Assembly (NCBI GenBank): GCA_003488965.1
Contig: DNJW01000002.1
Location: 1-9,398 of the forward strand
Direction: 5' to 3'
Length of the DNA stretch: 9,398 nt
Source: Lachnospiraceae bacterium
Lineage (GTDB): Bacteria > Bacillota > Clostridia > Lachnospirales > Lachnospiraceae
Positions 1-6,340 of this stretch are shown here, piece by piece. The first letter of the stretch is position 1; every line of letters begins with the position of its first letter. A program made the translations under genes and the position numbers. The notes beneath the pieces were generated by a model that was not told the DNA's origin, made no database searches, and saw only the letters and a list, made by a program, of their open reading frames with translations.

Positions 1-31
1 GTAAAAACCAACAAAAAATACTAAAAATAGG

Positions 32-60
32 TTGACAGGAATCTGCTAAAAATATATCAT
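32..60 (+). promoter_or_regulatory. Sigma-A type promoter for the operon
   Basis: A perfect -35 box TTGACA lies at 32-37 and a near-consensus -10 box TATCAT (5 of 6 matches) at 55-60, separated by exactly 17 bases. The surrounding DNA is AT-rich. Transcription would begin near 67, giving an untranslated leader of about 120 bases that contains the folded element at 83-166. It is the only convincing promoter seen in the window, and no terminator is visible between the genes that follow, so it may drive all of them. Confidence 0.75.
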
Positions 61-82
61 AAATATTATAAGAAAAAAATAA

Positions 83-166
83 GACTATGCAGCAAATGAC
101 TCAATTTGATTTTGGGAGCCGAATCTAACCATTCGGCTTTTGCCCGTGGGGAAATAGGGCATAGTC
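83..166 (+). ncRNA. Structured 5' leader RNA, possible riboswitch or other cis-regulator
   Basis: An 8-bp closing stem pairs GACTATGC (83-90) with GCATAGTC (159-166). Inside it are a 5-bp hairpin, CAAAT (93-97) with ATTTG (104-108), and a perfect 8-bp hairpin, AGCCGAAT (117-124) with ATTCGGCT (131-138) around a CTAACC loop. GGG at 114-116 could extend the second hairpin with CCC at 143-145. The same CCC could instead pair with GGG at 157-159 as TGCCC/GGGCA (141-145 with 157-161), which would open the closing stem, so two exclusive folds are possible. The element sits between the promoter and the GGGGGAG ribosome binding site at 178-184. I do not recognise the family. The GGACGCAAAGC signature of cyclic-di-GMP-I riboswitches is absent. 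The TTTT after the second hairpin (138-141) is too short for a convincing terminator. Confidence 0.5.
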
Positions 167-188
167 CGGTGAAGAATGGGGGAGCCGT

Positions 189-830
189 TTGATAACAAAT
201 GAAAGAAGTCAGATAAAGGGGGCAGAAATCGGATGTTTCCCAACGCTGGATGCTTTGTGCAGTACTCTGCCGAGGAACGTCCGTATGCATATGAAACGGG
301 TAGGAAGATATGCAGATGTGATTTATCGGTATATGCTGGAAAATAATATGGGAGATTTGGAAGAACATATGGGAATAGAATATAGGCAGTACAGCGAAGA
401 AATATTTGCGCTGCATGATATCGGCCGGCACTTTATTCCTTTTGAGATATTGAACAAGGTCGGGGGATTGAGCGAGAAAGAAAAGCAGATTATTAAAGAC
501 CATACAGTAAATGCGCGGAAAGCTATAGGAAGCATTTATATACAGCCTTTTCCGGATGAAATTATGAGACAGTGGGAAAGTATTGCGGTATATCATCACG
601 AGAGATTTGACGGGGAAGGGTATCCAGAAGGAAAAAAGGGGGAGGAGATTCCGATAGGGGCAAGAATATGTGCAATCGCGGATACCTATGACGGAATTGT
701 AAGCTGGAAGCCGTATAAGAAAAAGCAGACATCAAAAGAAGAAGCTGTCTGTATTATTGAAAAAGAGGCAGGAGGGCAGTTTCAGCCGGAATTAGTAAAA
801 ATTTTCAAAGCATGTACCGATAGATTTTGA
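189..830 (+). CDS. HD-GYP-type phosphohydrolase, probable cyclic-di-GMP phosphodiesterase
   Basis: This 213-residue cytoplasmic protein is essentially one HD-GYP domain with no attached receiver, PAS or membrane segment. Visible signature residues are the leading H34 (HMKRV), HD at H76-D77 (HDIGR), H105, the HHE at 136-138, the GYP-type loop DGEGYPEG at 141-148 and D165 in the IADTYDG stretch. All expected metal ligands are therefore present. The usual HDIGK lysine is arginine here. Characterised HD-GYP proteins hydrolyse cyclic-di-GMP, but related HD enzymes use other nucleotides, so the substrate is inferred. The start is TTG at 189, four bases after GGGGGAG. An ATG at 285 with GAGGAA upstream is an alternative, but it would remove the helix before H34 that belongs to the domain. 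As first gene after the promoter and folded leader, it could link second-messenger level to the surface-protein genes downstream. Confidence 0.85.
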   Translation: MITNERSQIKGAEIGCFPTLDALCSTLPRNVRMHMKRVGRYADVIYRYMLENNMGDLEEHMGIEYRQYSEEIFALHDIGRHFIPFEILNKVGGLSEKEKQIIKDHTVNARKAIGSIYIQPFPDEIMRQWESIAVYHHERFDGEGYPEGKKGEEIPIGARICAIADTYDGIVSWKPYKKKQTSKEEAVCIIEKEAGGQFQPELVKIFKACTDRF

Positions 831-844
831 GCAGGAGGGGCTTT

Positions 845-1759
845 ATGAAAATAGGAAAACATTTTTCGGACAAGGGACGGAAAGAGAAGAACGGAATAAA
901 GCGTACTTTAATAAGCAGGGTAGATTTGGTTAACCGGTTCAAGCATTGGTACATGGGCGGTATCAGCCTGTTCCGGAGTCTTTTCCGTGTTCATGCGGCG
1001 AAACAGACGGTTGCTATTATTTTATTTATTTTATCTGTGGCATTTATTATGGCGGCATTCTATACTAATGCAGGAGAATTTGTTGTAAAGGTAGACCGGG
1101 AAATGGCCAGGGACGGTTTTTATCTGTCGGAAATACCGAATTTTGATGAAAGGCTGATTACATTGCGTGCCGATGCATTGGTAGATGCTACCAACGTAAG
1201 TATTTATAATATCGACGAAGACGTTATGGATATTGACGGAGAGCATCACAGTGCGGATGTATTCGCTTATACTTTCTATGTAAAAAATCTGACAGGGGAA
1301 ACAAAGGACTACAGATATACTTTATTTATAAGAAATAAAACCCAGGGAGTGGAAGAGGCGGCGTGGATTATGCTGTTTCATAACGGCAAACAGGAGATTT
1401 TTGCTAAGGCCAACAAAGCCGGGCATCCTGAATGCCAATATTCTGAATTTGAATTTCCGTTTCAGGAATATGCCCTGCACCCGGAAAAACAGCAGACTGC
1501 TATTTCCAATAGGAATCCAGGCTATATAACGCAGGAAGTGATTGATTATCATGATTTTGACAGTTTGGACGGTATATATCAGCTGACAACCGTGCCTTTC
1601 GCTTCGGAAAAAACGGTTTGTACGGGGCTGCGTCCGGATTTCGAGCATGATGGCATGGACAAGTTTACAGTGGTTATCTGGCTGGAGGGTGAAGACCCGG
1701 AATGCGTGGACGCGATTATCGGCGGAGAAATAGAACTTGCCATGAGTTTTACATATTAA
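845..1759 (+). CDS. Membrane-anchored exported protein with C-terminal WLEGxDxEC motif
   Basis: I do not recognise a named family in this 304-residue protein. A basic cytoplasmic N-terminus of about 53 residues precedes one hydrophobic segment (about 54-72). The rest should be outside the cell, and its alternating polar/hydrophobic pattern suggests beta-strands. After the membrane segment comes AFYTNAGEF and then GFYLSE (91-96), a layout like the other exported proteins of the operon. Near the C-terminus, W279-LEG-x-D-x-E-C287 followed by AIIGGEIEL matches the end of the next gene's product, so the two probably share a domain. The start is ATG 845, four bases after AGGAGGGG (833-840); the in-frame TTG at 827 overlaps the upstream stop and has no better site. 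It lies 14 bases after the HD-GYP gene. It may be a SipW substrate or a membrane-held anchor for the fibre, by inference. Confidence 0.7.
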   Translation: MKIGKHFSDKGRKEKNGIKRTLISRVDLVNRFKHWYMGGISLFRSLFRVHAAKQTVAIILFILSVAFIMAAFYTNAGEFVVKVDREMARDGFYLSEIPNFDERLITLRADALVDATNVSIYNIDEDVMDIDGEHHSADVFAYTFYVKNLTGETKDYRYTLFIRNKTQGVEEAAWIMLFHNGKQEIFAKANKAGHPECQYSEFEFPFQEYALHPEKQQTAISNRNPGYITQEVIDYHDFDSLDGIYQLTTVPFASEKTVCTGLRPDFEHDGMDKFTVVIWLEGEDPECVDAIIGGEIELAMSFTY

Positions 1760-1805
1760 TAATGAAAAAACAGAAGGAAGATGGGAAAAGGGACGGAGGA
1801 GGCAA

Positions 1806-2783
1806 ATGGGAAAGAAAAGCAGAATAAAGGAAGGAAGAATCACAGAAATAAAGCCCACAGAGGGAAAAACAGCAGAAGAAAACAGGACGCCGGAAGAAGA
1901 AAAGAGAAGGCTGAAGAACAGGGTATTAATGTGTCTGCTGTATCTGGCAGTGCTGTCTACAGCGACCTATGCATGGTTTACCATGAATAATAAACCACGG
2001 GTGCTGAATCTGGCCCTTTCTGCCGCCGCAGCCGGGGATTTGCTGATTGCAGATGATTTGGGGGGCGGACCAGGGGAATACGACGAGGAGTTGGATTTAA
2101 AAACGGCAACGCAGAAGTTTCCGATGGAGGAGGTACAGCTAAATCCAGTGACCACGGCTGACGGACAAATATTTTATGCACCGGTTTACAGGGGGAAGAC
2201 GGTAACCGATGTAGAGGAGATTACGGACTTGGATGAACTGAACCGGCAGTATGTATATGAGAAAACATTTTATCTGAAAGCGGGCAGCCTGAAGAACAGC
2301 AGAGGACAGAGAGTGGCGAGAGGAGCCATGAAAATTTATGAAATTATGCTGCTTGGACCAGAACAGGACGGGGAAGAAAACAGCGGCTGCTCTGTGAAGC
2401 AGGCGGCGGGGGCGTCAACATCCGTTCCGGGAGATACGGCGGCCAACTCTATCCGAATTTCCTTTGAGGTAGAGGGACAGGAAATTGCCATATGGGAGCC
2501 TAACAGTGACAGGCATAACAGCGATACGGAAAAGGCGATTGACAACGTCAAAGGGACTTACGGTACATATGAAACTTTGCAGCAGACGAATGACGGAAGC
2601 TTTGTAGGCGGCGAGAACGGCAGTTCGCAAAAGCTGTTTGAGATTGAAGAGGAACAGGATGTAAAAGTAACAATGCGTGTATGGATGGAAGGTACGGACG
2701 AAGACTGTACGAACTCCAATGAACTGGACGAAATTATAGGAAATATACAGTTTATTTCTTCAGAGGTAAAAGGCGGCAGATAG
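1806..2783 (+). CDS. SipW-substrate-like exported protein with C-terminal WMEGxDxDC motif
   Basis: This 325-residue protein begins with a charged, lysine- and glutamate-rich cytoplasmic tail (1-38). A hydrophobic segment (about 39-57) follows and ends in ATYAWFTMNN. The AW[FY] just after the hydrophobic core recurs in two later proteins of the operon and resembles the N-termini of TasA-type SipW substrates. The exported region is acidic and has low-complexity stretches around 75-95. The end, W293-MEG-x-D-x-D-C301 then EIIGNIQF, mirrors the preceding gene, with the same eight-residue distance from W to C. The start ATG 1806 follows AGGAGG (1797-1802) closely, with GGAGG at 1795-1799 also available. 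The gap from the previous stop is 46 bases. It is probably a surface or matrix subunit processed by the peptidase encoded at 5777; no named family is recognised beyond that. Confidence 0.7.
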   Translation: MGKKSRIKEGRITEIKPTEGKTAEENRTPEEEKRRLKNRVLMCLLYLAVLSTATYAWFTMNNKPRVLNLALSAAAAGDLLIADDLGGGPGEYDEELDLKTATQKFPMEEVQLNPVTTADGQIFYAPVYRGKTVTDVEEITDLDELNRQYVYEKTFYLKAGSLKNSRGQRVARGAMKIYEIMLLGPEQDGEENSGCSVKQAAGASTSVPGDTAANSIRISFEVEGQEIAIWEPNSDRHNSDTEKAIDNVKGTYGTYETLQQTNDGSFVGGENGSSQKLFEIEEEQDVKVTMRVWMEGTDEDCTNSNELDEIIGNIQFISSEVKGGR

Positions 2784-2792
2784 GCTGGAATG

Positions 2793-2808
2793 GGAGACTA
2801 GGAGACTA
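2793..2808 (+). repeat. 8-bp tandem duplication containing the ribosome binding site
   Basis: GGAGACTA occurs twice back to back (2793-2800 and 2801-2808), just before the ATPase start at 2811. The junction creates AGGAG at 2800-2804, six bases before the ATG, so the duplication makes or improves the Shine-Dalgarno site. Confidence 0.7.
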
Positions 2809-2810
2809 AG

Positions 2811-4415
2811 ATGAATGCATTTTTTTATTACTTTTATAATTTTATGAGAAGTATTTTCGGCCATATATGGAACGTGCTCGTGGCAATAAAGGATGCCATA
2901 GTTGGTATTTTTGACATTCGTTATTACATGGAACTTTTTAATACATACCGGGACGACTTATCCCCCCTTGGCTGGGTGGCTGCAATTATTGTACATATTC
3001 TTCTGCTGATGCTGCTGGCTTTGTTTGTATTTTTGGTATATAAGGGATTAAAAGTGATTTTCCGTTTCAAGGTTCCGGTGGTGGAATACGAAAAAATGAA
3101 GGATGAAGTAGTGACGCTGAAACGGGAGATTATGAAGGCCAACTATGAAAAGGATAAAATTCTTGCCATGAAAATTTCGGAATTGGGCATGGAGGTCAAT
3201 GCAGATTTGCTGGATACCCCTAACGGGCTTTTCGAAAACGGGATGGTGGAAGAGACGGCCGGCAATTCTGAAAATATTGAGGAGGAGCAGGAAGAAGAGA
3301 CTGCAGAGGTTGTGGAAATGAAGGAAAAGAGATTTCCGAGACTGTCCTCAGTAGATTTATATTATACAGACCCGGAATATAAAGCGCCGGTGTATAACAA
3401 TACCATATCTTTGGAGGAAGTGTGTATTAATTTCCGGAATTATGCGGCGAGCAAACTGGGACTATATTACGAGCTGGAAGTAATGAAGCAGGTATTTGCT
3501 TCTTTCGGGGCTGCGAAAATGCTTATTTTACAGGGAATATCCGGAACAGGTAAAACCTCTCTTCCTTATGCGTTCGGACAGTATATCCAGAATCCCAGCG
3601 TAATATGCTCCGTTCAGCCTTCCTGGAGAGACAGGACGGAACTGTTCGGTTATTATAACGATTTTACAAAAAAATACACGGAAACGGACTTTTTAAAAAC
3701 TTTATATGAGGCTCATTATTATGAGGATCCCAGGATTGTAATTCTTGATGAAATGAATATTGCAAGGGTGGAATATTATTTTGCAGAGATGCTTTCCATT
3801 CTGGAACTCCCCAGGGAAGAAGAACGGTTTGTCACAGTTGTTTCCAATACGGCGGCAAATGATCCTGCTCTTATGAAGGAGGGGAAGATATGGATTCCCA
3901 ATAATGTATGGTATGTGGGAACGATTAATAACGATGATTCCACCTTTGCGGTGGCGGATAAGGTATATGACCGTGCGATTCCCATTGATTTAGATGACAG
4001 GGCAGAATTTTTTGAGGCGCCGGATACGGAACCGCTGCGTCTGAGCTATAAACATCTGGAAGAACTGTATGACGAGGCAAAGAAAAAGTATCCTATTGCG
4101 GAAGAAAATCTTATTCTTCTGGATAAATTGGATAAATATTTAATAGAACATTTCCGGCTGACTTTCGGAAACAGAATTATGCGGCAGCTGAAGGAATTCG
4201 TGCCGTGCTACGTGGCATGCGGCGGTACTGAAATCGACGGGATTGATTTTATGTTTTCGAAAAAAATTTTACGTAAGTTTGAATCCTTGGGACTGGGATT
4301 CATCAGGGATGAACTGGATGGGCTGGTAGTATATCTGGACCGTCAGTTCGGAGGAGAAAATATGAAAATCAGCAAGGCATATCTGGCAAGGCTTAAGAGG
4401 ATGAGTACGGGCTGA
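2811..4415 (+). CDS. Membrane-anchored McrB-type AAA+ ATPase
   Basis: In this 534-residue protein, residues 4-40 are moderately hydrophobic and aromatic. A strong transmembrane segment spans about 53-78, followed by basic KGLKVIFRFK, which predicts the rest is cytoplasmic. Residues 90-125 look coiled-coil and 143-170 form a glutamate-rich linker. The AAA+ domain has Walker A GISGTGKTS (242-250, K248), Walker B VILDEMN (310-316, D313-E314), the McrB/MoxR-like sensor GTINNDDS (370-377) and DKVYDRA (383-389), where R388 is a candidate arginine finger. Helical regions follow to the end. McrB is the GTPase/ATPase motor of McrBC restriction, but it has no membrane anchor and carries an N-terminal DNA-recognition domain, neither of which matches this protein. 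With the gene at 4452 it forms an McrB/DUF2357-like pair inside a surface-protein operon. A MoxR-like role in assembling or remodelling exported proteins is my inference; a defence role cannot be excluded. Confidence 0.85.
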   Translation: MNAFFYYFYNFMRSIFGHIWNVLVAIKDAIVGIFDIRYYMELFNTYRDDLSPLGWVAAIIVHILLLMLLALFVFLVYKGLKVIFRFKVPVVEYEKMKDEVVTLKREIMKANYEKDKILAMKISELGMEVNADLLDTPNGLFENGMVEETAGNSENIEEEQEEETAEVVEMKEKRFPRLSSVDLYYTDPEYKAPVYNNTISLEEVCINFRNYAASKLGLYYELEVMKQVFASFGAAKMLILQGISGTGKTSLPYAFGQYIQNPSVICSVQPSWRDRTELFGYYNDFTKKYTETDFLKTLYEAHYYEDPRIVILDEMNIARVEYYFAEMLSILELPREEERFVTVVSNTAANDPALMKEGKIWIPNNVWYVGTINNDDSTFAVADKVYDRAIPIDLDDRAEFFEAPDTEPLRLSYKHLEELYDEAKKKYPIAEENLILLDKLDKYLIEHFRLTFGNRIMRQLKEFVPCYVACGGTEIDGIDFMFSKKILRKFESLGLGFIRDELDGLVVYLDRQFGGENMKISKAYLARLKRMSTG

Positions 4416-4451
4416 TGAACAGGACGGAAACTGGAAGTATGAGGTAAGGCT

Positions 4452-5777
4452 ATGGAAAACAAGGACGGCATCGGTTATGTGCATGAAACCTATCGGAATA
4501 TGAATCGGGAAGAAATGCAGGAACAGCTGAAAGACGATAAATTCTATAATTATTTTTATAATCTTCTGGAAAATTCAAGCAATTACTGCAAATTTTCCAA
4601 TGCGAAGCTTGTGAAAAGCATTGATGAAGAATGGGTCAGGGAAATAGAAGCGGCCATGCCGTCCTTGCATTATGTTATTGTCCATCCAAGAAAATTTATT
4701 GAAGAGGAAAGAGAAGTTGTGAATGTGGCCATGGCGCGGAACATTACGACGGAATCTATCCGGCATCTTTTGCAGCATAGCGACCTGATTGATGAATATA
4801 GGGAAGACGGGACAGTAATCCCCAGCAGGATTCTTAATGTATATAAGGAAGAAAGTATTAATATATACGAAAACCGTTTTATCTGTACCCTGATGGCGGA
4901 ACTGCAGTATTTTGTAAACAAACGATTTAATGTGATTTTTGAAGCCAGCAAGGATGAAATAGGAACCTTTTTTGAGATGGAATCCAGGGTGGATAATTAT
5001 ACGGAGGTAATTGAGTATAATTTATCCGTCAAGATTCAGGAAAAGCAGACAGATGTTAATAATGAGGAGGAAAATAACAATATTTTTGCCCGTATTATAA
5101 GGATTCATCAACAAGTAAATATGCTGGCGGCAACCGAGTTTATCAGCATGATGAAGCGTTATCCGGCGGTCGCCCATCCGATTGTAAAAACTAATGTAAT
5201 CGGCAAGAACAAAGATTATAAGGCGTGTCATCAGCTGTGGAATTTTATCCATTCTTATAACCGGGTGGGATATAAAGTGAATATTGTAAAACAGGAACCT
5301 ACCATATCCAGACAATTTGAAAGAGATATTTACAATACCGTAATCCGGGATTATGCGATGCTTCATAATAATATGAAGTTTGCCAATGAAATTAATATCG
5401 ACCGTCCGAAAAAAGAACGGGAGATGGATGCCAAACAGATTCGCCAGATGCTGGAAGAAATGGTTCTCAATACAAGCCTAAGCGATGCTGCTTTAAAGAA
5501 ACTGGTATTAAAAGAACTGTCCGATATTCAGATGAAACGGAAGGCGGAACTGGCAGAGCTGGAGCGTATTCAAAGACAGAAGATGAAAGAAATACGCAAG
5601 AACCAGATGCAGCAAAAATCCGGAGAACTTACATTGGAAGATATAGACAGTGAAAATAATATTAAGCTGCCTGATATAGAGACAGAAAAATCAGGAAGCA
5701 AAGCAAAAGAAAAGAGGCAGTCATTGAGACAGAGGAGACTGGCAAAGGCTGAGAAACGCCGGGCAAGCAATAAGTAA
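4452..5777 (+). CDS. DUF2357-like partner of the McrB-type ATPase, no visible nuclease motif
   Basis: This 441-residue cytoplasmic protein has no signal or membrane segment. The N-terminal half resembles DUF2357 proteins, which accompany McrB-type ATPases. The recognisable part is IPSRILNVYKEESINIYENRF (roughly 123-143), where the E-N-R-F motif (140-143) is typical, plus the later DYKACHQLWNFI stretch (255-266). In related systems a PD-(D/E)XK nuclease domain follows; here I find no D-x(n)-E-x-K arrangement. The C-terminus instead is a charged helical region (about 325-385) and a strongly basic tail (418-441, KEKRQSLRQRRLAKAEKRR), which could bind nucleic acid, phospholipid or the acidic linker of the ATPase. 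The start ATG 4452 follows GAGG (4441-4444). It lies 36 bases after the ATPase gene, and its stop overlaps the signal peptidase start by one base (TAATG), tying it to secretion. The family assignment is by motif memory, so moderate. Confidence 0.65.
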   Translation: MENKDGIGYVHETYRNMNREEMQEQLKDDKFYNYFYNLLENSSNYCKFSNAKLVKSIDEEWVREIEAAMPSLHYVIVHPRKFIEEEREVVNVAMARNITTESIRHLLQHSDLIDEYREDGTVIPSRILNVYKEESINIYENRFICTLMAELQYFVNKRFNVIFEASKDEIGTFFEMESRVDNYTEVIEYNLSVKIQEKQTDVNNEEENNNIFARIIRIHQQVNMLAATEFISMMKRYPAVAHPIVKTNVIGKNKDYKACHQLWNFIHSYNRVGYKVNIVKQEPTISRQFERDIYNTVIRDYAMLHNNMKFANEINIDRPKKEREMDAKQIRQMLEEMVLNTSLSDAALKKLVLKELSDIQMKRKAELAELERIQRQKMKEIRKNQMQQKSGELTLEDIDSENNIKLPDIETEKSGSKAKEKRQSLRQRRLAKAEKRRASNK

Positions 5778-6319
5778 TGAAAAAAATATTAATGAAAATA
5801 GGAAACTTAATATTTATAGCAGTAACCTTGTATCTTTGTTATTTTATTGTGTCGGCAGCCTATAACAGGACACCCAGTTTTTTTGGCTATCGTATGCTGA
5901 GGGTAATTACGGACAGCATGGAGCCTGTGTTCGGCGGAGGAGACTGTATTATTATTAAAGAAATGGGAAATGAAGAGCCTATGATAGGGGATATTATTAC
6001 TTTTGTTTCGGGCGACCCTTCTTTGGACGGTGCTTATAATACGCACCGGATTTGTGATATTGCCGAGGATTATATAACAGGAGAAACCGTTTATTTTACC
6101 AAAGGGGACGGAAACCGCTGGACAGATGAGTATACCGTGTCGAAGGAACAGATTGCGGGAAAATATGTAGGCAAGGTGCCTTATGGGGATAAGCTGTCCG
6201 TTTTTCTGGATAGGCTGGCGGAAGAAAAGTTTTATTTTATTGTAATTATTCTGCCGATTGTGTTCTGCCTTACATCTTGTCTGGTACAGCTGGTACGGGA
6301 AATCAGACGGTCAAGATAA
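5777..6319 (+). CDS. sipW: SipW-type (ER-type) signal peptidase I
   Basis: This 180-residue membrane protease belongs to family S26B. An N-terminal membrane segment (about 8-27) leads to the catalytic DSMEP, with nucleophile S47. The GDIITF strand (71-76) follows, and then THR at 89-91, where H90 takes the place of the lysine used by ordinary bacterial signal peptidases. TKGDGNRWTDEYTV (108-121) supplies the aspartate (D111 or D117), and the G-K-Y-V-G-K-V-P motif follows at 128-135. A second membrane segment is at about 152-172. This Ser-His-Asp arrangement defines the archaeal/eukaryotic-like class to which Bacillus SipW belongs. SipW processes TasA and TapA for biofilm fibres. The ATG at 5777 shares its A with the preceding TAA stop, so translation is probably coupled; no separate strong ribosome binding site is evident. 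The neighbours with AW[FY]-type N-termini are the likely substrates. Confidence 0.92.
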   Translation: MKKILMKIGNLIFIAVTLYLCYFIVSAAYNRTPSFFGYRMLRVITDSMEPVFGGGDCIIIKEMGNEEPMIGDIITFVSGDPSLDGAYNTHRICDIAEDYITGETVYFTKGDGNRWTDEYTVSKEQIAGKYVGKVPYGDKLSVFLDRLAEEKFYFIVIILPIVFCLTSCLVQLVREIRRSR

Positions 6320-6340
6320 GTGCGGGAAAATGAGGGCGAT

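Noticed and set aside
117..141. Perfect 8-bp hairpin followed by TTTT as an intrinsic terminator
   Set aside because: The U-run is only four bases, the stem has an AT-rich loop-side end, and the hairpin sits inside a larger closed fold between a promoter and a gene. Attenuation remains possible but is not supported.
66..599. Long minus-strand open frame of 177 codons opposite the HD-GYP gene
   Set aside because: It is antisense to a gene with intact family motifs, covers the promoter and leader, and its translation shows no recognisable domain.
1762..1827. A 21-codon leader peptide frame (MKKQKEDGK...) between the two exported-protein genes
   Set aside because: It has no ribosome binding site and overlaps the next gene, so nothing supports translation.
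1781..1990. Small lysine-rich open frame overlapping the start of the gene at 1806
   Set aside because: It runs out of frame through a real gene whose N-terminus has a good ribosome binding site and membrane segment. Its composition reflects the purine-rich DNA.
2811..5777. Complete McrBC-type restriction system
   Set aside because: The ATPase lacks room for a DNA-recognition domain and is membrane anchored, and the partner shows no nuclease motif. The neighbours are secretion genes, not methylase or other defence genes.
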